Part shown: positions 24,380 through 35,929 of the stretch, one piece after another | How the letters are laid out: each line of letters starts with the position of its first letter | Position numbering within the stretch: position 1 is the stretch's first letter | Origin: Orobanche coerulescens | Lineage: Eukaryota > Streptophyta > Magnoliopsida > Lamiales > Orobanchaceae | Direction of reading: 5' to 3' | Assembly: GCA_033398695.1 (NCBI GenBank) | Contig: JAWKAU010000039.1 | Span: 682,001 to 746,000 of the forward strand | DNA: 64,000 bases | The notes under the pieces: model-generated | Told to the model about the DNA's origin: nothing | The model's database searches: none | The model's input: only the letters and a program-made list of their open reading frames with translations | Position numbers and translations under genes: made by a program

Positions 24380-27337
24380 TTAGGTTGCGGAAACCTAGGC
24401 TGTCGGGTCGAGTCAAGTCGTGATTTGTCGAGTAATGTGTTGTCATGTCGTTCGAGTCATCAGGTGTCAAGTTGAGTTGTGCGTAGTCACAACGTGTCGG
24501 TTATGTTGTCGGACGAGATTAGTATCGTGGGCGACCGTCACCTCCGTGCGACCTGTGGATGTAAGTCTCCTCTTTTATGCGAAGTACCTGTGTATCTCGA
24601 TTTTATTTTAGTGAGTTAATTGCGGTGCATGATTTTATTTACACAGTATTGTGTAATATAGTTGTGTTTAGTACTTGTGGCATATAGTATGTGTATAGAA
24701 CTGGGCACATTATTGTTTTATCTTTGAACCACCGGGTGGTGTGGTATGGTGTGGAAGTTGTAAACCTTGATGGATTTCGAAAAGGTATCGACGATTGAGT
24801 TCGTGAGAAACTCCGAGGAATGGTTTTGTTATATGTTTAAACTAGATGCTGTGAGACGTATTCAATTGGATTGTGCATGTTGGACTGTATTTTTTTTATC
24901 CGCTGCGTGAGTTCTTTTGTAATGGCTTTCGGTATTTTACCGACTGAGTTTTATTTTGAAAATCGATTCCCTTAACCGAGTTTTTGGCATTATGGCCTTG
25001 ATCGTTTTGGCGAAATTCTTATGACGGTATTTAGTATTTTGTAAATGGCTTTTGTGAGTTTTTGAAATATTACCGTCATCGGCCCTTTTGGCGTTTTTGT
25101 AAATGGTTTTTATCCTGGTGGGTTCCGGCGCGGAACCCACAGCGCTATAATGTTCCGTGTAATTACCTGAGATTTTTGGGCATTCTAGCCCATTGAATTA
25201 TCTTTGAAAACCTTGAGTATCCTAGAAAATAAATTTCGAGACGTACGTTTAAAATGAATTGTTTTCTCGTGGTACTTCCAAGGTGCCACGATATGTTTCA
25301 GAATTCTTCTACCTCGAGGACCAAAATGTTTTGAGATATTTTTCAATGTTTTATAAACACTTTTACTTAGACCCGAGAGTCGAATATTCTGAAAGTTTTC
25401 CACTAAGAGAAAGTGTCCTCATTTTTCTCAAATGCGAAATGGTTTTCCAAAGTCTCGATAACGATGTTTCACGTTTGTACTTTTTTTTGAAAGGTGATAC
25501 TCAAGATCAACTGGTGTTTTTCTAAATTATTTTCAAAAGGTGGTTTTTATTTCTTTTTTTTAAAACCTATCAATTCCCGTTTGCGTTTGGGAATGTATGT
25601 ATGATTTTGGCTTTGTCGTTTTGATGTTCCTCCCGAGTATGATCGAATTGGTGGCATGAACGTCGAGGCGTTGCCACGCAATTATTGTACTAGCCCTCTG
25701 TGAGAGGTGTAAACTGGTGTTTACTGTTTATCGCCTCGTGGCGATTTGCGTGTTGTCGCACGAGTGTGAGATGTTAAAGCTTGGGTTTGTACGTTTGTGT
25801 ACATGTGTGATTGTTTCATAATGTTTGTAATTATGTGCTGATTATCGTTCGGGCCGTTGAGGTCGCCGAACGATACCGTCGTTGTTGTAGTGTTTGTGTG
25901 TGTATTACTTTACGATAGTAATCGTTGTATATGATATGTGTTGTGATTCTTTGTTATGCTGAGTTGGCATCTCCGGTATGTTGTTCTGCGGTGTTATGTT
26001 CCATTATATCTAGCATCTGTATTTTCGATATGCCGAGCCGAGGCATTTCGAACGTATTGTGCCAGGGGCATGTACGTGCAAATTGTCCTTCTCGTCAGTA
26101 ACGCTTTTCAAGTGTGGACCCGAGAGACACAGGATCCAGTTTTGCGAGTTGGGTTCCGAGTCTTTCGGGGCGCGAACTTCAGTACAGATATGAGGATCGG
26201 CTCTGAGAGGCCCATGGGAGATGTTTCTGTCGTTTGGTTTTTGTGTTGTCACCTTACTCTAGTGGTTGTGAGTTGCGGGAACAACATTTCTTTTATAAGA
26301 GGTCGAATGTAATGTCCGTATCGTTTTGACTTCTGCATTTCCTCTTTCTCAGGTCTATCGACTCGCTCGTGTTCGTTGATACTTTCTGGACTTGTTCTGT
26401 ATTTCGGTTTCGTCGTTCGAACGAGCTGTGATCTTGTTTTGGGTCGATCTGGTTATCGTTGTGACATTTCCGAGTCCGGTTCAATTCTTGTGAACCTTGT
26501 TCGGAAGTAACATCTTTCGGTTCTATCAGTTCTTTTATTCGAAGTGGATCGGATTTTGAACTTCTGTATTTTCGACTCTGTCGACTAGTTTATGTTCGTT
26601 GACATTTTCTGAGCTTGTCCTGCCTCTTGCTTTTGTTGATCGAACGAGTGTGGTATTGTTTCGGAATAACTCGTTTGTCGTTGTGATTTTTCAATTGCTA
26701 TTCCCTTTCCTGTGGATCTTATGTGAGTGCGCATCTTGTTGTTTTCACCGGATCATGTTTTGTCTCGAGTCGAGATGTGAACTTCGGAGTTTGTCGGTTG
26801 AACCTTATTGTTCTTCGTGATCCGAACATGATTATTCGATTTTTGTTGACTCGATCGTTGTGGTTGATCATTGATTGTTCGGTTTTTTTTGTTGATCTCT
26901 TTTCGTGATTGTTGAACGTTCAGACTCCTTCGTAATTCCCTTAAGTTCGAGAAATTAGTCTCGTTTCGATCTTCCAACCCTTGGGCGGTGGAATTCCGTA
27001 TTTGTTCAGCGTTTGGCTCGCGTTTTGATTGATGAACCGTTGGGTTGGTCAATCGTATTGATTTTTGTTCGTTGTGTTTTGTGATTGTTCATATGATCGA
27101 CTCGATTGTATTATCTGTTTGATGACGCTTGTCACTTGTTGATTTTATTATGTCTATACCGGTGGCGTCGTGTTGGTCGTCATGGAGCGTGTTTTCACGC
27201 CGTATATTCCGTTGCGTTGCTTGTAATGTTTCGCCGTTGGGCGTGAGTTACGTGCTTCTTGTGTATCTCGTTGAGTTTTTCCTGGAGGGATATTTCTTCT
27301 CCCTACTTGTTTTAAGTTTCGGGACGAAACTTCTTTT
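24380..27337 (+). other. Non-coding interior of element A
   Basis: Nearly 3 kb with no frame longer than about 120 codons and no gag, protease, reverse transcriptase or integrase motif on either strand. T- and G-rich on the plus strand. Short frames at 25956-26312 and 26599-26820 have no recognisable similarity and look random. In an autonomous relative this space would hold gag-pol of roughly 4.6 kb. Confidence 0.8.
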
Positions 27338-27345
27338 AAGGAGGG
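27338..27345 (+). promoter_or_regulatory. Polypurine tract of element A
   Basis: AAGGAGGG lies five bases before the 3' LTR start at 27351. The preceding 'cgggacgaaacttctttt' is almost identical to the sequence following the pol stop codon in element G (55926-55950). Confidence 0.8.
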
Positions 27346-27350
27346 TAGAA

Positions 27351-30325
27351 TGTAATATCTGCAATTTTCGATTTTTGGTAAATTTCTTTTTCGGCCGGAG
27401 TCCGTTTTGACGACTCTCTCATGACCGTTTCGTCATTCTGAGAATGATTAATTCTACTCTTTTTGTCATCCGAGTTCGTTTCGGTGTTGTTTTGTTGAGT
27501 TCCGTGCTTTTTAGCGGTTTTTCCGCACTTGAGTTCGATTCTTGCGAATCTCGTCCGAAACTGTTGTTTCGACTTTCTCGTAAGTTCATTTAATGTTATT
27601 ATTCATGTTGCAAGCTTCGGCTTGGTGTTTCGACCATGTATCGTGTATTTCGGACGTTTTGGGTCATTTTCGTAATTTCCCAAAGTTTGGGGTAATTACT
27701 TTCCGTTGTCGAATTTCGGGCCTTCGGGTGGTCGGAATCGTGTGTTCTCTTAGTGCTCGAATTCGTCTTTGCGAGTACTTCATAACCGTATCTTCGATTC
27801 GTACTCAGGTTCGGGTTTCGGGGTCGTTCGGGCCGTCGGAGTGGGTCCCGGCCGAGTCATGGCCGGGCATGCTGGGGCCAGGCCAGCCCTGGCCGAGTAA
27901 CGTACGGTAGTGATCGGCAGTTACGTACGTAAGGCCGGTTACGTACGTAAGGCCCTGGACGGTAACGTACGTAACGTTTCCGGCATTTCCAGGCAGTGAG
28001 TTCGGCCATGGCCGGTTACGTACGTAAGCCATGGCCGGTTACGTACGTAAGGCGGCCGGCAGTCGGCCTATTTAAGGCCTGGCAGCGTTTTTCTTCAGCC
28101 ATTTCACTCGGTTTTTCCTTCTCTTCCGCGGCTGGAGGTGTTGGAATCATGGAAGGATGTTGTTATACAATAAATCCATGAAGTTTTGAGTTTCATATCA
28201 TCAATCATCCATCCTATAACATCCTCCGATCTACCGAATCAGGTCAGATTTCCTAGAAATCTAATTTTGGGGATTTTGGGTATTTTGTTCGATTTCGTCC
28301 GTTTAATCCGATTTAACTTAGGATCCTGATGGATTGATGATTATTTAGATGTATTGTATCATTTCCCTTGTTATTCCATTGTTGGATCGTATCGATTCGT
28401 TGTTTTGGTCGAGTTCTTGATCGATGCCTTGAAGGTGTCCGGTAAAATGTCATAGAGGGGTTTTCGGGCGTTCTACGATTATTCTTCCTCGTATGATCGA
28501 TGATTTATTGATTATATATTGTTAGGGTCGAATTATTGTGAAGAACTCGAGTCGGAACCCTTCCGTTCGTTGTCTTCTTTGGGGTCCGAGCTTCCCGGTC
28601 GAACCGTGTTCTTCGGAGCGTTTGGTAGCGGTTATTAAGGCAAGTATCTTACTATACGACTTGTATCTTGCGACTAGTAATCACGTATGAGATTATGATG
28701 ATTTTGCGTGCCTTCGTAAATATGTTCCGTTTGAGTTGGTTGTGTTTTCCGAAATTTGAAGGCTTTGTGATAATAGTGTTATATTGGTATACGTCTTAGG
28801 CGTTATGCCATTTATGCAGGATTGCGATGTACATATGAGATGGTTGTACACGTGGTTGTGCAATGTATTGTGTACCGAATGTGTATTATGTTGGTTAAAT
28901 GTCGTTGATTGATGATAGTTGTTGCGAGTGTTGAGGTTGTGTTATGTGCGTGCAATGTACGATTTTGTGGTGATCAAGGTGATTGATTAATTGTGCTCAT
29001 TGTTGTATGTAATGTGAATGTGAATATGTGTGAGACCGCTAAGTTCACTCGTGTTGGTTCGACGGGACCTACGAGGATTCGTGGCAGTGGACTACGGGGT
29101 CAGAACTTAGTGAGGTACTGAGGTCCAATCGTGCTGGTCTGACGAGGCCTACGATAACGCATGGAAGTGGACCATGAGTTTCGGACACAGTGCGTCCAAC
29201 CGGGTGAGCTCGACGGGGCTTACGGTGACACATGGCAGTGGACTACGGTGTCAGGACCGTGTGTGTGATTGTTGTGATTGATATAGTCCGTGCGGGTTGT
29301 TATGCCTACGGAGACACGTGACAGTGGATCACGGTGTCGGAATTGGTTATGTCTGGTTAATAGTCCGTGCTGGTTGTTATGCCTACGGAGACACGTGACA
29401 GTGGATCACGATGTCGGAATTGGTTTTGTCTGGTTAATAGTCCGTGTGGGTTGTTGAACCTACGGAGACACGTGATAGTGGATCACGGTGTCGGAATTGA
29501 TTATGTTTGTTTAATTGTGCATGATGTAGTCCGTGCGGGTTGTTGAACCTACGTAGACACGTGACAGTGGATCACGGTGTCATGAGCATGATACTTTTCA
29601 AATCAAAGTTTTTAAAGGAAAAGTTTTAAGAAAGAATGTTGGGCCGAGCCCCACGAGATTTATGGAAATGCTTTCGTACTGTAAATTTTTGAAATACAAT
29701 TTGAGATTTGGGTTAAGACCCTAAGATTTTCGAAAGGTTTTGAAATTCTAAAAATTCCCGAGATGATAATCTTATTTTCGAGTGCTTCATAGCTTATCTT
29801 CCCTTGTGAAAACCTCCCGGGAATATTTGATACTTGATTATTATATTTGATTCACGATTATTAATTGCTTGTTACTTTTCGTATGATTTGATACTTGCAC
29901 TAGTAAAGCAGTGGAGTTTTACTAACCCCCGAGTAATCGGGGGGTGGATGTCTATTTTGCGTCCAGGTACATGTAGATTCAGGGGAGCAGTCACAGGATT
30001 GGCACAAGAGGATGACGAGCTGCGATACTAATCAAGAGTCGAGAGTTGGTAGAGTTTGGTTGTATTGTTAGAGTTCATTCAGTCTTCCGCTATATTGTGT
30101 TTCGACCCCTGTGTGGGTAATGTTGTTAGTCAGTTCTGTTGATAGAGTTGTGTGACCTCATCGGTCTGTGTGTTTATGTGTAAGTGACCTTAACGGTCTG
30201 TATTATTATATTGTTTGACCCTGGCCGGGCAAGCATTTAGTCGTTTATGGATGTTTAGCCTGGTAGATCCTTGTGGAAGGGGTCTACGGCGTGTAATATT
30301 CCCATACGGTTTTGGGGGTGTTACA
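27351..30325 (+). repeat. 3' LTR of element A
   Basis: An uninterrupted 2975-bp copy, starting TGTAATATC and ending GTGTTACA. It serves as the reference for reading the split 5' LTR. Scattered substitutions and few indels separate the two copies, suggesting a fairly recent insertion. Its palindromes are at 27921-27932, 27939-27950, 28016-28027 and 28039-28050, with the TATA-like TATTTAAG at 28069. Confidence 0.93.
29055..29585 (+). repeat. Minisatellite of hairpin-forming units, element A 3' LTR
   Basis: The 3' LTR counterpart of the 14031-14560 array, with the same number and order of units and a few substitutions. Confidence 0.75.
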
Positions 30326-30758
30326 TATATGCTCAATCAAGATACAAACAATCTATATACTAAGTATTTATTTATTGTAAAAGTTACTATATAATTAAAT
30401 TTAGTTATCCTAATGTAAATATAATCAAGCTTATAATTAATGCCAAATACAAAGAAAATTTTAAGAGACTAAGCATATGAAAAGTTCAAATTATACCCAA
30501 AATCCTTTATTTAGAAACCGATCTTCTAGTTCAAATTATAAAGCTACTACTTCAATTCAATTTAAGTTAACAACAAATTAAGTGGCAATTGTCAACAAAT
30601 TATCATAGTGTTCTTTTATTTTGAATAAACATAACTTCACAAGGGTAAAGAGTTGTTTTTAGTTGAATTTTAATATATTGTAATTTGTCCCTAAATTCCA
30701 AATTAAAAATCTGAAATGTTGACTTGAAAAAGGATTAATGACCTTACTCGTATAGCAT

Positions 30759-31669
30759 GTGAACTTGCAATGGCATGTATACATGACAGAAGACATCAGC
30801 CCTTGGACAGAGAAAGAAATGTTTGATACATGTTTGATTTCAATTTTCAGAGCAATTTATAATGTTCGCAATCTTAAACTATCATCCGAAAACCTGAAGG
30901 TACATACTAATCCACTAAATTTTCTCCAACTATTCTGCCTAACAGTTACCTATAAGGTCAAAATCTTGGTAAATGTACAAAAAGTCCACATGCTATGCTG
31001 CATGTTAAAGTATTGCATTTTCTCTTATGTACTTAGTAGGTACTAGATATCAATTTTAACTTCGATTTCCCCTATCCATTGTATACGAAGGTTATAGCAG
31101 GTTATCCGAAAATCTTTGAAATGCTTCCGAATCTATTTCATAATCTGAGGGACTTTATGTTGGTGGATGAAGCTTATGTCGATGATATAACATCTATATC
31201 TGAAATCACAGATGTACTTAAGGCAATGCCGTCCATTCAAGTATTTGTTTGGCGTAGGGTAAAGTACTTCAAAAAGCTTGTATCTCTTTTATTCTTCTAT
31301 TCTCAAAATTTTTCACTGTGTGAAAGTTGTTTTACATGTATCATGTAAAACCTTTGACATCACCCCCCCTCACCTGGTTCTCTTCTTCTCATGCAGCGCA
31401 AGGGATTTAAGATATCTAAGACATTAAATCACAGAGAAGAACTGCCAGCACAATCTATATTTGAATACCTTGAGATTGTTAAGATAGAAAATTCTCATGC
31501 TCGTGTATATGAATTATAGTTTCTGGAATTTATACTAGAGCGAGCCATACTTTTGAAAGAAATATCTATCAGAGCAATAAGTGGTGATGAAGACACGATT
31601 GAAATTTTTTGCCAAAAGTTGTTAGCTTTGCCCCGAACTTCTTCAAGTGTTGTAATGCATTTCTTTTAA
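30759..31669 (+). pseudogene. F-box/FBD/LRR gene remnant carried in the CACTA element
   Basis: Three exon-like blocks on the plus strand have splice-like borders: to 30899 (donor GTACAT), about 31080-31258 (acceptor after 'tatagcag', donor GTAAAG) and 31397-31669 (acceptor 'catgcag'). They encode leucine-rich pieces ('NVRNLKLSSENLK', 'MLPNLFHNLRDFMLVDEA') followed by an FBD-type C-terminus ('FEYLEIVKIENSHARVYEL', 'LERAILLKEISI'). FBD domains sit at the C-terminus of plant F-box LRR proteins, which select targets for SCF ubiquitin ligases. The F-box itself is not visible. An in-frame stop lies at 31517-31519, with the natural stop at 31667-31669. It is divergent from TNP2 and inside the CACTA borders, so it is probably a captured host fragment. 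Positions 30331-30758 are AT-rich with nothing recognisable. Confidence 0.7.
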
Positions 31670-31743
31670 GGTGTAGATGACTGGAAAAGCTGATATTTTC
31701 TACACAAAAGTGTAACTTGTGCCAAAACAATAGGTTGATATTC

Positions 31744-31817
31744 ATGGATGCTGATATTGGATCTGCCTCCAAGTACGCAAATGGATGCTGATACTGGATC
31801 TGCCTCCAAGTACGCAA
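31744..31817. repeat. Direct tandem duplication of 37 bp
   Basis: Two adjacent 37-bp copies (31744-31780 and 31781-31817) differ at a single position ('gatattgg' against 'gatactgg'). A separate block 'gtaacttgtgccaaaacaata' occurs at about 31709 and again at about 31892. Confidence 0.9.
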
Positions 31818-31948
31818 AAAAAATTTCAGCACAAGACTTCCAAACATTTGAAGTAGAATTGTCTCGAATTGGTTCGTAGTTCCAAACAAGTTGTAACTTG
31901 TGCCAAAACAATAGATCGATATTTTCTACCAGCACACGTATTCACACA

Positions 31949-32003
31949 CACACACAGGCACCAGCACACACATTCACAGATACACACAGGCACCAGCACA
32001 CAT

Positions 32004-32042
<39 letters not shown>

Positions 32043-32043
32043 C
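31949..32043 (+). repeat. (CA)n and (GA)n microsatellites
   Basis: Repeated 'cacacacacaggcaccagcacaca' motifs run into (AC)n then (AG)n. Open frames here are low-complexity artefacts. The following 32080-32390 shows 'ttgcggcgga' repeats and T-runs only. Confidence 0.9.
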
Positions 32044-32394
32044 AGGCACCAACACACACAGTCCCACACACACGTACCAGATGAAATTAAAAGAGATGAA
32101 AATAATCAATACCGTCGGTATGGCGGAGGATTGCGGCGGATTGCGAAGGTATGTGGCGATTTGCGGCGGATTGCAGCTTGCACGGTGGTTTTTTTTTCTG
32201 AAGGGTCGATTTGGATTGTGCGGGAGAATAGCGCGGGGTGTGGGGGAAGAAAGTAATTGGGGTGGAAGAAATTCTTCCCGCGTGTGTTTTTTCCTTTTTT
32301 TTCTTTTTTTTATTTTCTGCCTTTTTTATTGTAGTTGTAATTTAGTAATTATTAATTTAACTCAAATTAGCATGCTTATTTGGTAATTTTGATT

Positions 32395-32620
32395 TATTAA
32401 TTAAAAAATATAAGAAACCTCTCTTCCTAAAAAGTGGTTCCTTATATCTTAATAAATTTATAGAAATAAAAAAGAAACCACTCTTCTTTAGAAGAGGTTT
32501 CTTATATACATGTATAAGAGACCCCTTATTTGGGATAAAAGGTTTCTTTTAATAAGAGACCTCTTCCCTGACAAAAGTGATTTCTTATTATTGGTTCCTT
32601 TGCCATGATTTGTAGTAGTG
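32395..32620 (-). repeat. CACTA subterminal repeats and right terminus
   Basis: Copies of 'agaaacc(a/t)ctctt' and its complement 'aagaggtttctt' recur in both orientations between 32413 and 32580, as expected for TNPA-type binding sites next to a CACTA end. The terminus, read on the reverse strand, starts CACTACTACAAATCATGG. The next base, 32621, begins S1 satellite sequence. A 3-bp target duplication would be TAC (32621-32623). Confidence 0.85.
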
Positions 32621-35600
32621 TACACGAGTTATGGAGAAAAATCGAGGTGGCCTATTTTTGGATATTTTTTCATAATTTGTCCCTATGGATTTATAAGATT
32701 AAATACGTGTTTATTTGAGGTCATCCGAAGCCGAATCAAAGCTGATACGACTGGAACTCAGTTTTCGGATAATTCTGATAGAGGGTAGTACACGGGTTAT
32801 GGAGGAGATTTGAGGCAGCCCATTTTTTGGATATTTTTTCATAATTTATTCCTATAGATTTATAAGATTGAATACGCGTTTATTTAGGGTCATCCGGAGC
32901 CGAATCAGAGCTGATACAACTGGAACTCGATTTTGGGATAATTTTCATAGGGATGGGTTGTGGAGGAAAATTGAGGCGGCCTATTTTTTGGATATTTTTT
33001 TATAATTTGTCCCTATGATTTATAAAATTGAATAGGCGTTTATTTGAGGTCATCCGGAGCCGAACTGGAGCTGATACGACTGGAACTCGATTTTCTAATA
33101 ATTCTAATAGGGACGGGTTAATAGGGACTGGAACTCGATTTTTTGGATATTTTTTCATAATTTGTGCCTATGATTTATAAAATTGAATACGCGTTTATTT
33201 GGGTTTATCCGAACCTGAATTGGAGGTGATGTGACATGAACTAGATTTCGGATAATTCTCATAGGGTAGTACACGAGTTATGGAGAAAAATCGAGGTGGC
33301 CTATTTTTGGATATTTTTTCATAATTTGTCCCTATGGATTTATAAGATTAAATATGTGTTTATTTGAGGTCATCCGGAGCCGAATCAAAGCTGATACGAC
33401 TGGAACTCAGTTTTCGGATAATTCTGATAGAGGGTAGTACACGGGTTATGAAGGAGATTTGAGGCGGCCCATTTTTTGGATATTTTTTCATAATTTATCC
33501 CTATAGATTTATTAGATTGAATACGCGTTTATTTAGGGTCATCCGGAGCCGAATCAGAGCTGATACGACTGGAACTCGATTTTGGGATAATTCTCATAGG
33601 GACGGGTTGTGGAGGAAAATCGAGGCGGCCTATTTTTTGGATATTTTTTCATAATTTGTCCCTATGATTTATAAAATTGAATAAGCATTTATTTGAGGTC
33701 ATCCGGAGCCGAATTGGAGCTAATACGACTGGAACTCGATTTTCTGATAATTCTAATAGGGACGGGTTATGGAGGAAAATCGAGGTGGCCCTTTTATGGA
33801 TATTTTATCATAATTTGTCCCTATGGATTTATAAAATTGAATATGCGTTTATTTGATGTCATCCGGAGCTGAGCCGGAGCTGATACGACTAGAACTCGAT
33901 TTTTAAAAAATTCTCATAGAGGGTAGTACATGGGTTGTGGAGGAAAATTGAGATGGTCTATTTTTGGATATTTTTCATAATTTGTCCCTATGGATTTATA
34001 AAATTGAATACGCATTTATTTAAGGTCATCCGGAGCCGAATCGGAGCTGATACGTCTAGAACTCGATTTTATTTAAGGTCATCCCGTTATATTTTTTCAT
34101 AATTTCTCCTTGTGGATTTATAAAATTGAATACGCATTTATTTGGGTTCATCCGGACCCGAATTAGAGCTGATATGGCAGGAAATGGGTTTTCGGATAAT
34201 TCTCATAGGGTAGTACACGAGTTATGGAGGAAAATCGAGGTGGCCTATTTTTGGATATTTTTTCATAATTTGTCCCTATGGATTTATAAGATTGAATACG
34301 TGTTTATTTGAGGTCATCCGGAGCCGAATCAAAGCTGATATGGCTGGAACTCAATTTTCGGATAATTCTGATAGAGGGTAGTACACGGGTTATGGAGGAG
34401 AATTGAGGCGGCCCATTTTTAGATATTTTTCATAATTTACCCCTATGGATTTATAAGATTGAATATGCGTTTATTTAGGGTCATTCGGAGCCGAATCGGA
34501 GCTGATACGGCTGGAACTCAGTTTTGGGATAATTCTCATAGGGGGTAGTACACGGGTTATGGAGGAAAATCGAGGCAGCCCATTTTTTGGATATTTTTTC
34601 ATAATTTGTCCCTATGGATGTATAAACTTGAATACGCGTTTATTTGAGATCACCGGAGCCGAGTCGGAGCTGATACGGTTGGAACTCGATTTTTGAAAAA
34701 TTCTCATAGAGGCTAGTACACGAGTTGTTGAGGAAAATTGAGACGGCTCGTTTTTCGGATATTTTTTCATAATTTGTCCCTGTGGATTTATAAAATTAAA
34801 TACGCATTTATTTGGGGTCATCCGAGGCCGAATCGGAGCTGATACGGCTAGAAATCGATTTTTAGATGGGTATGGAGAAAAATCAAGGCGGTCCGTTTTT
34901 TGGATATTTTTTCATAATTTCTCCTTGTGGATTTATAAAATTGAATACGTTTATTTGGGTTCATCCGACCAATTGAGCCGATATGGCGTAATCGGGTTTT
35001 GATAATTCTCATAGGGTAATACATGAGTTGTGGAGGAAAATCGAGGTGACCTATTTTTGGATATTTTTTCATAATTTATTCCTATGGATTTATAAGATTG
35101 AATATGCGTTTATTTGGGGTCATCCGGAGCCGAATCGGAGCTGATACGACTGGAACTCAGTTTTGGGGTAATCATCATAGGGGGTAGTACACGGGTTATG
35201 GAGGAAAATCGAGGCGGTCTGTTTTTTGGATATTTTTTCATAATTGTCCCTATGGATTTATAAAATTGAATACGCATTTATTTGAGGTCATCCGGAGCCG
35301 AACTGGAGCTGATACGGCTGGAACTCAATTTGGATAATTCTCATAGGGACGGGTTATGGAGGAAATTGAGGCGGCCCTTTTTTATGGATATTTTTTCATA
35401 ATTTGTCCCTATAGATTTATAAAATTGAATACGCGTTTATTTGAGGTCATCCGGAGCCGAGCCGGAGCTGATACGACTGGAACTCAATTTTTAAAAAATT
35501 CTCATAGAGGTACACGGGTTGTGGAGGAAAATTGAGACGGCCTATTTTTTGGATATTTTTTATAATTTGTACCTATGGATTTATAAAATTGAATACGCGT

Positions 35601-35929
35601 TTATTTAGGGTCATCCAGAGCCGAATCGGAGCTAATACGGCTAGAACTCGATTTCTAGATAACTCTCATAGTACCCGTACACGTGTTATGTAGGAAAATC
35701 GAGGCAGCCCGTTTTTTGGATATTTTTTCATAATTTATCCCTATGGATTTATAAAATTGAATACGTGTTTATTTGGGTCCATTGGGACCCGAATTGGAGC
35801 TGATATGGCAGGAACTGGGTTTTCGAATAATTCTCATAGGGTAGTACACGAGTTATGGAGGAAAATCGAGGTGGCCTATTTTTGGATATTTTTTCATAAT
35901 TTGTCCCTATGGATTTATAAAATTGAATA
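32621..35929. repeat. Satellite S1: about 160-bp monomer, about 21 copies, with higher-order pattern
   Basis: Units carry 'tggatattttttcataatttgtcc', 'ttataaaattgaatacg', 'gtcatccggagccgaat', 'gctgatacgactggaactc' and 'gtagtacacggg'. Spacing of the 'gggtt' mark gives steps of 168, 161, 160 and 160 bp. About 21 'cataattt' blocks fit in 3.3 kb. A distinctive monomer with 'acacgagttatgg', preceded by a 'gggttcatccg' monomer, recurs at 32621, 33271, 34216, 35020 and 35845. Nothing else is inserted; short open frames are chance. Confidence 0.9.

Larger units (their letters stand above)
12322..30325 (+). mobile_element. LTR retrotransposon A: long-LTR, non-coding (LARD-like), complete, with B nested inside
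   Basis: Both ends are defined: TGTAATATC at 12322 and GTGTTACA ending at 30325, flanked by the 5-bp direct repeat TATAT at 12317-12321 and 30326-30330. The 5' LTR (2977 bp after removing the insertion) and the 3' LTR (2975 bp) match almost base for base by eye. A PBS (24368-24379) and polypurine tract (27338-27345) border an interior of about 2.99 kb that holds no gag or pol. The last interior bases, 'agtttcgggacgaaactt' and the PPT, closely match the pol ends of B, E and G, so it probably uses proteins of a coding relative. It sits in the CACTA element. Confidence 0.93.
3443..32620 (-). mobile_element. CACTA (En/Spm) transposon, left terminus not found
   Basis: The element is defined by two transposon genes on the minus strand (TNP2 transposase and TNPA-like with Ulp1 domain), by subterminal repeats at 32395-32600 and by a right terminus whose reverse strand reads CACTACTACA, ending at 32620. 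DNA to the right is satellite S1, so the boundary is sharp. An 18-kb retrotransposon (A, with B inside) splits it at 12322-30325, leaving about 11.2 kb of element. An F-box/FBD gene remnant lies between the transposase and the right end. No matching CACTA terminus was seen between 1450 and 3443. The left end has diverged, been deleted, or been pushed out of the window by element D. Both genes are broken, so the copy is not autonomous. Confidence 0.8.

Noticed and set aside
31826..32386. His/Thr-rich or Cys/Val-rich small proteins
   Set aside because: They are translations of (CA)n, (GA)n and T-runs.
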